DNA of 64,000 nt from the NCBI RefSeq assembly GCF_010728325.1, contig NZ_AP022570.1, forward strand, positions 1,364,001 to 1,428,000, in the 5' to 3' direction. This DNA comes from Mycolicibacterium poriferae (GTDB lineage Bacteria; Actinomycetota; Actinomycetes; Mycobacteriales; Mycobacteriaceae). Below, in pieces: positions 53,984-62,166 of the stretch. Position numbers and translations under genes: made by a program. Position 1 is the first letter of the stretch, and every line of letters starts with the position of its first letter. The notes below the pieces were generated by a model. It was not told where the DNA came from. It saw nothing but the letters and a program-made list of their open reading frames with translations, and did no database searches.

Positions 53984-54844
53984 TCAGGCGTGCGCGTCGA
54001 CCGGGACATCGCGCAGGTAGGACTGCGGGTCGGCGCCCAGCGCGGCCAGTTTGGCGTGGCTGGAGGTGCCGGGCTCGGCAGTGAACACCAGCATGGTGTG
54101 CAGCTGGGTGGGGTCGTGCAATATCTGGCATTGCACCTCCAGGAGGCCGAGCTTCGGATGGAGCAGCCGCTTCTCGTTCTCGTGGGCCATGCCGACGATG
54201 TGCAGCTTCCACAGCTCGGAGAACTCGGCGCTGCGCTCCAGCAGGTCGTCGACGATCTCGGCCGCCCGGGACCCGGCGCCGTCGCGTGCGTAGCCCATCC
54301 GGGCAGCGGCGACGTAGTTGCGTCCGATCGCCGGGTGGTCCTCGGCCGGGTAGAGCTCGCGGGAGGTGTCGTCGGTGAACCAGCGGTAGGCCACACAGCG
54401 TGCGTGGCCCTCAAAGGAGGTCTGGTCGCCGAGCAGCGCCCGGGCGGCGGGCGTCTGCACCAGCGTGTCGCCGAGGGCGGACATCACCTGTGCCGGGGTG
54501 TCGGCGAGCCGGTCGAGGATGCGCATGGTGGCCTGGCTGACCTGTTCGCCGACGAGGGTCCGGGCGGGTGCGTTGTGCCCGGCCAGCCGGAACAGGTGGT
54601 CGCGTTCATCCAGCGACAACCGCAGCGCCCGAGCCAACGACCCAAGCACCTCGACGGACGGTTGCGGGCCGCGCTGCTGCTCCATCCGGCAGTAGTAGTC
54701 GGTCGAGATGACCGCCAGCGAGGCCACTTCCTCGCGGCGCAGCCCGGCCGTGCGGCGGCGTTGGCCGGCGGGCAGCCCGACGTCCTCGGGGCGCAGGGCT
54801 TCGCGGCGGGTGCGCAGGAAGTCGGCCAACTGTCGCTGATCCAT
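53984..54844 (-). CDS. MmyB-type XRE transcriptional regulator (second)
   Basis: A 286-residue paralogue of the preceding regulator. It has an N-terminal HTH (RRRTAGLRREEVASLAVISTDYYCRMEQ) and a C-terminal MmyB-like domain (RWFTDDTSRELYPAEDHPAIGR, LLHPKLGLLEVQCQIL). It lies 51 bp upstream of, and in the same direction as, the methyltransferase gene. Two related regulators meeting tail-to-tail (4-bp gap) suggest an old duplication with inversion or independent acquisition. Confidence 0.87.
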   Translation of the reverse strand: MDQRQLADFLRTRREALRPEDVGLPAGQRRRTAGLRREEVASLAVISTDYYCRMEQQRGPQPSVEVLGSLARALRLSLDERDHLFRLAGHNAPARTLVGEQVSQATMRILDRLADTPAQVMSALGDTLVQTPAARALLGDQTSFEGHARCVAYRWFTDDTSRELYPAEDHPAIGRNYVAAARMGYARDGAGSRAAEIVDDLLERSAEFSELWKLHIVGMAHENEKRLLHPKLGLLEVQCQILHDPTQLHTMLVFTAEPGTSSHAKLAALGADPQSYLRDVPVDAHA

Positions 54845-54895
54845 CAGCCCAGTGTCCCCGCGGTGGCGCGGGCGTGCCAGGGATCACTAGACCCC

Positions 54896-55522
54896 CTATG
54901 GTCGACGCGGCCGTCGCGCCTGCAGGACGTAGGCGGGCGGCAGGTTGCACCAGACGGTGTGGCCGACGGTCACCTCCGCGAATCGTTCGCCCAGCAGCGT
55001 GCGGAAGCGCCGCGCTTGCGGCAGGTGCTGGGCGTGTAGGTAGGCGAACGTGGCGAACACGCTGTCCGGGGACAGTGTCGTGGTCACCGCGTCGGTCAGC
55101 CGTCGTTGCAGTGCGGGGCCGAACGACGCCCACGGCAGGCTGCTGACCACGACGTCGGCGGTGGTCAGGCCACGGGCGGCCAGCGTGGCGGGCAGGTGCT
55201 CGGCGTCGGCTTCGGCGACATCGAGGGTCGGGAAGCGGCTCCGCAGGTGCCTCGCGAACCCTGGGTTGATCTCCACCGCGATGTGCCGGCCCCGCCCGCC
55301 GAGTCGGCGCTGGATCTCGCCGGTGAAGGCTCCGGTGCCGGGGCCGAGTTCGACGACGACCGGCGCGCCGTCGGCGGGGATCGCGACGGTGATGGCGGCG
55401 GCGAGGCGCGGCGAGCTGGGGGCGACCGCCCCGATGCGGGTCGGTTCGCGCAGCCACTGCTGCAGGAAGATCAGTTCGTCGCGGGTCGGTTCGCGTCGCG
55501 GCGCTGTCGGGGTTGTACGCAT
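54896..55522 (-). CDS. Class I SAM-dependent methyltransferase (phospholipid N-methyltransferase-like)
   Basis: A 208-residue methyltransferase. Motif I is VVELGPGTGAFT, followed by IAVEINPGFA (the acidic loop for the SAM ribose) and VVSSLPWASF. FLQQWLREPTRIGAVAPSSP at the N terminus is typical of PmtA-like and rRNA-dimethylase-like phospholipid methyltransferases. ATG 55522 is chosen over the longer open frame. The substrate is not certain. Confidence 0.82.
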   Translation of the reverse strand: MRTTPTAPRREPTRDELIFLQQWLREPTRIGAVAPSSPRLAAAITVAIPADGAPVVVELGPGTGAFTGEIQRRLGGRGRHIAVEINPGFARHLRSRFPTLDVAEADAEHLPATLAARGLTTADVVVSSLPWASFGPALQRRLTDAVTTTLSPDSVFATFAYLHAQHLPQARRFRTLLGERFAEVTVGHTVWCNLPPAYVLQARRPRRP

Positions 55523-55656
55523 GACGGCGAGTCTGTCCACGGGTCCCGTTGGCTGCCAGGGCGTGTCGATCCCTGGATGACTGCGTCCTTGCTGGGCGGA
55601 CGCCGCGGCGGTGATGGTGGGGCATCGACACCGAACCGGCAAGGGAGATAACCACA

Positions 55657-56352
55657 ATGGCACGACACAGGCTCCGGGGTGGGCTGACGCGCAGCCGCGA
55701 AACGTTGTCGGCGCTGATCGCGTCACCGCAGACGCCGATCCTTCAGCTGATCGGCGGGTGGCGGGCGGTGTTCGATGCTGTCGCGCCGAATCTGCTTCTG
55801 CTGGTGGTGTATCTGGCGACGGTCGATCTGGTGGCGGCGACGATGTCGGCGATGGCGATGGCGGTGCTGATGGTGCTGGCGCGGGCGGTGGCAGCGCAGC
55901 CGGTGGCGCCGGCCGTCGGCGGGCTGCTCCTGGTAGCGATGTCCGCGCTGATGGCGTTGGCCGGCGGCGACGGGGGAGATGTCTTCCTGCCGGATCTGAT
56001 ACAGACCGGTGTGTTCAGCGCGATCATGGTGGTGTCCATCGCCGTTCGGCGGCCCTTGATCGGGATGGTTCTGGGTCCGGTGGTGTCAGGGCGCCGCTGG
56101 CGGACCGATCCGGTGCTGCTGCGGGGATATGACTGGGCGACGGCCTTGATGGCCACGGCGGCGGCAATCCGCACGGTGTCGAAGCTGCCGTTCTACTTCG
56201 CCGACGACGTGGTGGGGTTGAGCATCGCCGACCTGGTCGCCGGGGTGCCGCTGGCCGTGGTCACCACGTACCTTCAGATCCGGGTGTTGCGGCGGGCCTA
56301 CGCCGCAGCGGGGGCGACGGCGCCGCCGCTGGAACCCGTCCCCGCGCGGTGA
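55657..56352 (+). CDS. DUF3159 family membrane protein
   Basis: A 231-residue integral membrane protein with about six helices and the DUF3159 pattern (GGWRAVFDAVAPNLLLLVVYLATVDL and a cytoplasmic RRPLIGMVLGP segment). The C terminus is short and Pro-rich. The function is unknown. ATG 55657 follows AAGGGAGATAACCACA. It is followed after 4 bp by repeat copy 10. Confidence 0.82.
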   Translation: MARHRLRGGLTRSRETLSALIASPQTPILQLIGGWRAVFDAVAPNLLLLVVYLATVDLVAATMSAMAMAVLMVLARAVAAQPVAPAVGGLLLVAMSALMALAGGDGGDVFLPDLIQTGVFSAIMVVSIAVRRPLIGMVLGPVVSGRRWRTDPVLLRGYDWATALMATAAAIRTVSKLPFYFADDVVGLSIADLVAGVPLAVVTTYLQIRVLRRAYAAAGATAPPLEPVPAR

Positions 56353-56356
56353 ATTC

Positions 56357-56419
56357 CGTTCAGACAGCGCTCAAGGCGGGGCCTACTCGCACTTTCCCGC
56401 CCTGGTTGCAGTATGAACG
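56357..56419 (+). repeat. 63-bp inverted-terminus intergenic repeat, copy 10
   Basis: Termini CGTTCAGACAGC/GCAGTATGAACG pair at 10 of 12 positions. The left GTTCA is matched by TGAAC on the right, a compensatory change from GTTGA/TCAAC. The core is CCTACTCGCACTTTCCC. It lies between convergent genes, 6 bp from the next stop. Confidence 0.9.
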
Positions 56420-56425
56420 TTGGCT

Positions 56426-57541
56426 CTACGCACCGTCGGCGGCCCAGATGTCGGCGAGCATGGTGGCGCCGGGAAGCAGGGAACGGGCCGACGGGCCGAG
56501 AGCCCAGACACGCCAATCGGCGTTGTCGATCAGGTCGAGTCCCACCAGAATCCGTGACTTCTGGGCAAGCGCCGTCCGTACGTCCTGCGCGGTGATGGGC
56601 TGTCCGCCGCGCTGCCAGCCGTGCCCGATCACCTCATGCACCCTCTGCGCGAGTTCGTCGGGCGTTAGCGGGCCGTGCGCGGCGAGCATGCCGATGGCCC
56701 GCTCGGTGATCTCGGTGGCAAAGGTGTTCGGCTCGAACGCTGACCTGATGCGGCGCACCACGTCGAGATCGTCGGCGGCAGCGCGGGTGGGGGCGAGCAC
56801 CCCGTGTCGCAGCCGCAGGAGCCTGACGTCGCGGAGCACGTCGTGCAGTGCCCCTAGCGGGGGCAGGTCGTCTTCGATGGACGCGGGCCGGCCGAGGGGA
56901 TACCAGTGCAGGCGGTGTTCGTGCATTTCGCGGACCACTGTTCTGGGAAGTCGCCCGCCGGGGGTCAGCTTCACCCCGTCGGCGAGCAGATCCAGGAGCA
57001 GCCGCACACTATGCGGGACCTCGCCGACCACCCGGCGGACCCGCAGATCGGTGGCGGCCCGGTCGAACGGCTGCAGTCGGTTACCCACCCAGCTGCGCAT
57101 ATGGTCGTGTTCGGGGTGGTTCGGATCGGCGAGGATGCCGAGCAATTCGGTGTATCCGTGGGGCCCGCCGCAGTCTTCGGGCGGGCAGGCGCCGTGCCCG
57201 TCGACGCAACCCGGTGTCGGGTCGCCGCGACCGAGCACCTGCACGTGGTGGTTCCAGCCGTCGCCGAAGTCGTAGAGGTAGTCGAACTCGGTACCGAGGT
57301 GGGCCAACACGGCGCCGGTCTCGTCTTGCTCGTCGTCGGGCCAGATGTCCTCGCCGGGGATCGCCATGCCGTAGGTCGCCTTCGGAGTGACGAACTGGTG
57401 CAGATGCGAGTCGGTCCAGCCGAGTGCGGCCTGCAGGAGCTCGTGCAGTTCCGGCAGGGTCGCCGTCGCGGGAACGTCGATCACGCGGGCGACGGCCGGT
57501 TCGACCTCACGCAGTTCCACGTGTAGACGCGCCGTTCTCAC
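56426..57541 (-). CDS. Plasmid pRiA4b ORF-3-like domain protein
   Basis: A 371-residue protein. The N-terminal 180 residues are a pRiA4b ORF-3-like domain: LPELHELLQAALGWTDSHLHQF, FDYLYDFGDGWNHHVQVLG and CPPEDCGGPHGYTELL, with a probable metal site of Cys and His. The C-terminal half is helical with an HTH-like region (TPDELAQRVHEVIG). GTG 57541 overlaps the SEC-C gene stop by 4 bp. The function is unknown. It is often found in mobile or plasmid contexts. Confidence 0.85.
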   Translation of the reverse strand: MRTARLHVELREVEPAVARVIDVPATATLPELHELLQAALGWTDSHLHQFVTPKATYGMAIPGEDIWPDDEQDETGAVLAHLGTEFDYLYDFGDGWNHHVQVLGRGDPTPGCVDGHGACPPEDCGGPHGYTELLGILADPNHPEHDHMRSWVGNRLQPFDRAATDLRVRRVVGEVPHSVRLLLDLLADGVKLTPGGRLPRTVVREMHEHRLHWYPLGRPASIEDDLPPLGALHDVLRDVRLLRLRHGVLAPTRAAADDLDVVRRIRSAFEPNTFATEITERAIGMLAAHGPLTPDELAQRVHEVIGHGWQRGGQPITAQDVRTALAQKSRILVGLDLIDNADWRVWALGPSARSLLPGATMLADIWAADGA

Positions 57542-58590
57542 CGTTCCACCGAATCGTCGAGAGAGGCTGCTGCGCAGCACTTCTTGTACTTGCGTCCCGA
57601 TCCGCACCAGCACGGGTGGTTGCGGGCCGGCGGCCAGGCGACCGTAGGGCGGTCACCGGCCTGCGCCAGGTGGGCGGCGTACTCAGCTCGGGTTCCGGCC
57701 GAATCGGGCTCGTGACCGTGTTCAGCACACCACTCGGAGAACGGAGCCACCTGTACCGGGGCGATCACCATCTTGCGCATGCCCGCGGTCTCGTAGTCGA
57801 TGAGGACGCGCTGCAGCGTCCGGCAGTACTGCGGGTGCGGCACCGGCCCATCTGGTCCAGCCACGTTAGCGCTGGCGGCGAACTCCGGCCACAACGTGAC
57901 CGCCTTTTCGTAGTCGCCGGCGGGGAACCACGCGAACGCCATCGCGCCGATCCCGCCTCCGCTGAGTTCAGGGGCCCGAGGTTCCGGGCGTGCGGAGCGC
58001 GCCTTGCGGGTTTCTGCCTGTTCGCGAAGAAACGTCGCGGCCTGGTCCTGCAGCGCGTCGGTCGGCCACCCGAGTTGATCCAGGCACACCTTGCGGAGGT
58101 CGGCGAGCTGATCGACCAGCCGCTCGGGATCGGAGGTTCGCAGCGCCAGCTGCAGGCCGTCGGTCAGCCAGTCCAGAGCGGTGCGGTAGTCGCCGATATC
58201 GGCGTACTCGAGGCCGGCGGTGTTGTACAACCACACATCTCCGGGAGTGTCGGCGCGCACCGCCGCCCAGATCCGTTCGGCTTCAGCGACGCGGCCTGCG
58301 CGCATCAGGATCTCTGCGCGCAGACACCGCGGGTCCGGATGCATGTCCAGGCCGGCGGCGACGGCCGCGTCTGCGGCGGCCAGCGCATCCTCCCACTGGC
58401 CCAGTTGCTGGTACTCAGTGGCCAACTCCAGATGCAAGTCGGCCGGGTCCAGCACTTCGACGGCTTCCGGATCGGTGCGGCACATTCGGGCGGCGCGTTC
58501 CAGCACTGCGATGTACCTTGCCGAATCCCTCGGGCGCGCCGTGCGCGCCGCCTCCAACTCGCGCTCCAGCCGATTCGTGGCACCCGACAT
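57538..58590 (-). CDS. TPR-like protein with C-terminal SEC-C zinc motif
   Basis: A 350-residue protein. The first 230 residues form TPR-like helical repeats (LATEYQQLGQWEDALAAADAA, LYNTAGLEYADIGDYRTALDW). The C-terminal 25 residues form a SEC-C motif (HPCWCGSGRKYKKCC) that binds zinc. ATG 58590 is chosen for AGAGGA about 10 bp upstream. An ATG at 58608 overlaps that site. It is coupled to the pRiA4b-like gene, which also carries Cys-rich metal sites. The role is unknown. Confidence 0.83.
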   Translation of the reverse strand: MSGATNRLERELEAARTARPRDSARYIAVLERAARMCRTDPEAVEVLDPADLHLELATEYQQLGQWEDALAAADAAVAAGLDMHPDPRCLRAEILMRAGRVAEAERIWAAVRADTPGDVWLYNTAGLEYADIGDYRTALDWLTDGLQLALRTSDPERLVDQLADLRKVCLDQLGWPTDALQDQAATFLREQAETRKARSARPEPRAPELSGGGIGAMAFAWFPAGDYEKAVTLWPEFAASANVAGPDGPVPHPQYCRTLQRVLIDYETAGMRKMVIAPVQVAPFSEWCAEHGHEPDSAGTRAEYAAHLAQAGDRPTVAWPPARNHPCWCGSGRKYKKCCAAASLDDSVER

Positions 58591-58707
58591 GGCTACGCAT
58601 CCTCTCATCTGTCGGTGTCGAGCTTTGCGGTCGCGTGACTCGTCCCCGACTGTCTGCTGTCGGAGGGCTCAATCCGAGGTGGTCGCTTGATCGAGGTCGC
58701 GACGGAA

Positions 58708-58914
58708 CTAGTCACGATCGATCCGGACGTGCCGGCCGAAGTTGCGCATCAGTTCGCGGCGACTGATGAAGGTCTTCCGGGCAGTCAGAGTGGGACGCAG
58801 CTCGGCCACCGACTCCCCGTCGTGGGCGACGATGAACGTCTCGCCTCCGGCCACGGCATCCATGACCTCGGTATTTTCACTGCGCAGTCCGCGCTGCGGG
58901 ATGGATCGCGCCAT
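58708..58914 (-). CDS. Phd/YefM-type antitoxin (orphan)
   Basis: A 68-residue protein with the Phd-antitoxin pattern: MARSIPQRGLRSENTEVMDAVAGGETFIVAHDGESVAELRP, where the N-terminal region would bind DNA and the C-terminal tail would bind toxin. No toxin gene follows. The 95 bp downstream do not encode a PIN, RelE or Doc start. It is divergent from the ERCC4 nuclease gene, 41 bp away. It may be the survivor of a decayed toxin-antitoxin pair or may act with a distant toxin. Confidence 0.72.
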   Translation of the reverse strand: MARSIPQRGLRSENTEVMDAVAGGETFIVAHDGESVAELRPTLTARKTFISRRELMRNFGRHVRIDRD

Positions 58915-58955
58915 GCGTCCCAACGTAGCGCGCCGAGTCGGGCAGACTCGGGGTC

Positions 58956-59945
58956 GTGGCCGAGCTGTTGATCGCACTCAACCCGGATGAGGACTCCCGG
59001 CTGCCCTACCTGCTGCGCGTTCCGCTGCCTGCTGGCGACCTCGTGTTTCGGACTTCAGGGACCTGGCCGAGGGTCAAGGCGCTGTACTGCTATCCGGTCG
59101 GGCTGCACGAGTGGCCCACCGATGCGGAGATCGTCGAACGGCTCCCGCTGCGGTCCTGTCAGCGCCGAGGTGCCGCCATCGATGTGATCGCGCAGCGAGC
59201 CAGGGAGAACCGCTCCCAACTGGTGTTCACCACCGCGCGGGGTCGCGACGCGGTGTTCTGGCAGGCGCCACGCACCCGCAAGCAGGCCCGTCCGAACGTG
59301 CGCACCCCCAGCGCCCGCGCACACGGCATCGCCGAACTGCAGATCCTCGTCGACGCGCACGAGCGCTACCCGTACCGGTTCGGCACCCAGCAGGTCTCCA
59401 CCGTGCGGCGGGCGCTGCCCTGCGGTGACTACGGCGTGCTCGCCGACGGCGAATTGGTCGCCAGTGTCGAGCGCAAATCGCTGGCCGATCTGGTCGGCAG
59501 CCTCACCGGAGGCAAGCTGCGCTACCAGGTTGCCGATCTGGCCGCGCTGCCGCGCGCGGCAGTGGTGGTGGAGGACCGCTACTCTCAGCTGTTCAAGCTC
59601 GATCGTGTCCGGCCCGCGGTGGTCGCAGACGGGCTGGCGGAGCTACAGATCCGGTGGCCCAACGTGGCTATCGTGTTCTGCGAGACTCGTCCTCTCGCCG
59701 AGGAATGGACGTACCGGTTTCTTGCCGCGGCCCATGACTGGGCCAGTACTGAAACCGCTGCGCTGCAGCGTATGTCGTCACCCAGAATCGATATCGCCCC
59801 CGTGATTGACACCGCCGCAACGCCGGAACCCAGCACCGCCGAGGTTCGCTCCTGGGCACGTGCCGCGGGCCTGGACGTACCCGACCGCGGGCGGCTCCGC
59901 CCCGACATCTGGCAAGCATGGCGCGACGCCAACACCTCGGGCTGA
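58956..59945 (+). CDS. ERCC4/XPF-type nuclease domain fused to an Lsr2-like DNA-binding domain
   Basis: A 329-residue protein. Residues 125-270 resemble the XPF/ERCC4 nuclease fold: GDYG at 157-160 and VERKSLADL (ERK-x3-D, 172-178), which are the catalytic Asp and ERKxxxD signature. Residues 292-329 (AEVRSWARAAGLDVPDRGRL and the following helix) match the C-terminal minor-groove-binding domain of Lsr2. The N-terminal 110 residues are unassigned. The GTG start at 58956 follows the divergent antitoxin gene. The fusion suggests a nuclease aimed at AT-rich DNA. Confidence 0.82.
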   Translation: MAELLIALNPDEDSRLPYLLRVPLPAGDLVFRTSGTWPRVKALYCYPVGLHEWPTDAEIVERLPLRSCQRRGAAIDVIAQRARENRSQLVFTTARGRDAVFWQAPRTRKQARPNVRTPSARAHGIAELQILVDAHERYPYRFGTQQVSTVRRALPCGDYGVLADGELVASVERKSLADLVGSLTGGKLRYQVADLAALPRAAVVVEDRYSQLFKLDRVRPAVVADGLAELQIRWPNVAIVFCETRPLAEEWTYRFLAAAHDWASTETAALQRMSSPRIDIAPVIDTAATPEPSTAEVRSWARAAGLDVPDRGRLRPDIWQAWRDANTSG

Positions 59946-59957
59946 CTGCACGGACTG

Positions 59958-60020
59958 CGTTCATACTGCAGCCAGCGCGCCCTCCACTCGAACTTTCCCG
60001 CACTGAGCGCAGCGCCAATA
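59958..60020 (+). repeat. 63-bp inverted-terminus intergenic repeat, copy 11 (right end decayed)
   Basis: Left terminus CGTTCATACTGC and core TCCACTCGAACTTTCCCGC are well kept. The right terminus is degenerate (GCAGCGCCAATA). It lies between convergent genes and directly abuts the VapC stop codon at 60021. Confidence 0.8.
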
Positions 60021-60419
60021 TCAATCGGGCCCTTCGGCCCGCGCTACCGCCAGCCCGAGCTCATCCGCCCGGGTAGCGAGCTTTTCGTCGAAGGTCGCGA
60101 TCGAGGCGCCGTGATACTCGGCGGTGTAGAGAACGCAGCACTCTGGCATTTTCAGCTGGGTGCCCGCGCGCAGCTCGCCGAGGCGACGGGCGCCTCCGGC
60201 GGGAAGATCCAGGGATTGGACGCCGAGCCGGTCGAGGAGCTGCCCCAGGCGTTCCGCCTGATTCGCACGAGCGGCGCCGACGTAGACCTCCGCCAAGGTG
60301 ACGACGCTGGCGGCAAACGGTTCCAGGGCATGCGCGGCAAGCAAATTGGTCGCCGCGTCATGGTGCGCATCGGCCGCCTCGAAGTGTGCGATCAACATGC
60401 TGGCGTCCAGCACGATCAC
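60021..60419 (-). CDS. vapC: VapC-type PIN-domain toxin
   Basis: A 132-residue PIN-domain RNase toxin. Asp5 (LDASMLIAHFEA), Glu44 (TLAEVYVG) and Asp111 (TFDEKLA) are present. The third acidic site, normally Asp in a PDC/PDA motif, is Glu93 in MPECCVLYTA. The start is GTG 60419. Known VapC toxins cleave tRNA or rRNA. The upstream VapB-like gene overlaps its 5' end by about 62 bp. The Asp-to-Glu change may lower activity. Confidence 0.88.
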   Translation of the reverse strand: MIVLDASMLIAHFEAADAHHDAATNLLAAHALEPFAASVVTLAEVYVGAARANQAERLGQLLDRLGVQSLDLPAGGARRLGELRAGTQLKMPECCVLYTAEYHGASIATFDEKLATRADELGLAVARAEGPD

Positions 60420-60684
60420 TGGGCCAGTCCTCGCGCAGCTCGGAGAGATAGCCGGGGCCGAACACTCCGGTCAGCGCGCCGCCGGTGTCGGCGATAGCCT
60501 GCCCACGCTCTCGCCTCAGCACATCCGCGTCGTGCTTGACCTTGTCGGCCCCGACGAGCACAAGCCGCCGCAATAGGGCGCCAGGCTTGTCGGCAAGGTC
60601 CGGCCACACGCGCCTGGCCACGTCGAGGGCATTGCTGATGTCCTCGGTCTCGGTGATCGCGTGGCGCCGGTGATCCGTCGGCAT
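60358..60684 (-). CDS. vapB: VapB-type antitoxin, with unusually long overlap into vapC
   Basis: A 108-residue protein. MPTDHRRHAITETEDISNALDVARRVWPD and a following LLRRLVLVGAD helix form a typical small antitoxin N terminus. After LREDW the frame continues about 24 residues inside vapC, giving an Arg-rich tail. Inserting one G after TGG would instead end the protein as LREDWAQ with the stop overlapping the vapC GTG, the usual layout. The tail is thus either a recent frameshift or a true extension. Confidence 0.72.
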   Translation of the reverse strand: MPTDHRRHAITETEDISNALDVARRVWPDLADKPGALLRRLVLVGADKVKHDADVLRRERGQAIADTGGALTGVFGPGYLSELREDWPSDRAGRQHVDRTLRGGRCAP

Positions 60685-60798
60685 GAAGCCGAGTGTAAAA
60701 CCACGTCAAATAGGTGTGACACTTGTTAGAACGCGAGTTATCAATCCTCAGCAACTGGTGCGCTGTCACTCTCGGGAGTTGGGGGACAATCAACTACC

Positions 60799-62166
60799 GT
60801 GCTGCCTTCCCGACCGACGCTGCAGAGCTGGAACCCGGACGCATTGACTGTGGGGGGTGGTGCAGTGCAATCAGGCGGTGAGTCCGTGGGCTCCGCCGTT
60901 TCGGGGATCGACGATGCGGTCAACCGGCTGCCAGAAACCGGCGGATGGTCCGGAGCCGCCCACGAGGCGGCGAACGGAATGTTCGGTCGGGCCGGTGCCG
61001 TAGCGCAGCGGTTCACCGCCTACACGACGGCGGTGGCGGCCGCGCTCAGGGAGGGCGCCGGCGCGCTCGGCGGCGCCCGCGCGGCGCTGCTGACGAAGGC
61101 TGATCAGGTTGATGCCGGTCCCCTCAACGTCACCGATCAATGGGTGGTGCTGATCGACCCGGTAATGGTGTCGGAAGAGGAGATGGCTGCACTGCGGGCG
61201 CTGGCACTGGATGAGCAGAGCGAAATCAACCGCCTCCTGATCGCTGTCGGCGACGCCGATGACGCGACCGTCAACGCGATCGTGGCGGCAGGCAGGAAGA
61301 ACGGTCTCGTAGAGCAGAGTCCGCACGATCTCGGCGGCCTACTGCTACCGACGGCGCAGCGCCCAGCCGATGAGGTTCCCGATCCCCGCAACCCCGTTGG
61401 CATGATGGCGCAGGAATCAGTCAGGTCCGCCGATCGGCAGCAGCACATTCGCGAGGTGACCTACTCGACGAATGAATACGGCGAGGAGGTGACGACGGTG
61501 ATCAAACAGGACGGAAGCAAGGCGGTCACCACTGAGATGGATCCGTTCGAGTACCCCAGCAAGCAGAACTTTTACATGATGGAGGAGTTCGACGAGAACG
61601 GGAATTTCATTGCCAGGACCAGCTCGTGGCACGACATGGGCAATGACTGCGACTACACCACGATCACGTATGCCGACGGCTCGCACCTGACGATGTCGAT
61701 GGACTCCACCGGCAACCGGTCCGCCGGTTACACCACCGCCGAAGGCCGGCACAGCGCCGTTCCCGTCGAACTGATCGACAACCTTTCCATCGCTACCACC
61801 ACCGGAATGGGTGGGCTCGAGAAGCACGTCGCCCGCGGCGGCACGCTTCCGATGCTCACCACCGAATCGTTCGACAACATCGGCAAGGCGATGAAATTCG
61901 GCGGTCCCGCACTGACCGCAGCCACCACCGTCTTCGACATGGTGATGGCGGAATCGAGCAAGGACCGTTGTATCGCCCTGGTCGCCGGCGTCGCCGGCGG
62001 CGGTGGGGGCTGGGGCGGCGTCGAATTGGGCGCGGCAGCGGGCACTCTGGGCGGTCCATTCGCCCCTGTCACCGTACCGGCCGGTGCCATCATCCTCGGC
62101 GGGATCGGGGCCTTCGGTGGTGTCGAGTTGGGAAAATTCATAGGTGATGTCGTATGCCCGAACTGA
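60799..62166 (+). CDS. Putative type VII-secreted polymorphic toxin-like protein
   Basis: A 455-residue protein. The N-terminal 100 residues (SWNPDALTVGGGAVQSGG, then LPETGGWSGAAHEAANGMFGRAG) form the WxG-type helical hairpin used by mycobacterial secreted toxins. Residues about 215-320 are beta-rich with YD-like segments (TYADGSHLTMSMDSTGN). The last 65 residues are Gly-rich and hydrophobic (VAGVAGGGGGWGGVELG, IILGGIGAFGGVELG), like glycine-zipper membrane helices. The start is GTG 60799. The next gene overlaps it by 13 bp and encodes a membrane protein, a candidate immunity partner. Confidence 0.75.
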   Translation: MLPSRPTLQSWNPDALTVGGGAVQSGGESVGSAVSGIDDAVNRLPETGGWSGAAHEAANGMFGRAGAVAQRFTAYTTAVAAALREGAGALGGARAALLTKADQVDAGPLNVTDQWVVLIDPVMVSEEEMAALRALALDEQSEINRLLIAVGDADDATVNAIVAAGRKNGLVEQSPHDLGGLLLPTAQRPADEVPDPRNPVGMMAQESVRSADRQQHIREVTYSTNEYGEEVTTVIKQDGSKAVTTEMDPFEYPSKQNFYMMEEFDENGNFIARTSSWHDMGNDCDYTTITYADGSHLTMSMDSTGNRSAGYTTAEGRHSAVPVELIDNLSIATTTGMGGLEKHVARGGTLPMLTTESFDNIGKAMKFGGPALTAATTVFDMVMAESSKDRCIALVAGVAGGGGGWGGVELGAAAGTLGGPFAPVTVPAGAIILGGIGAFGGVELGKFIGDVVCPN

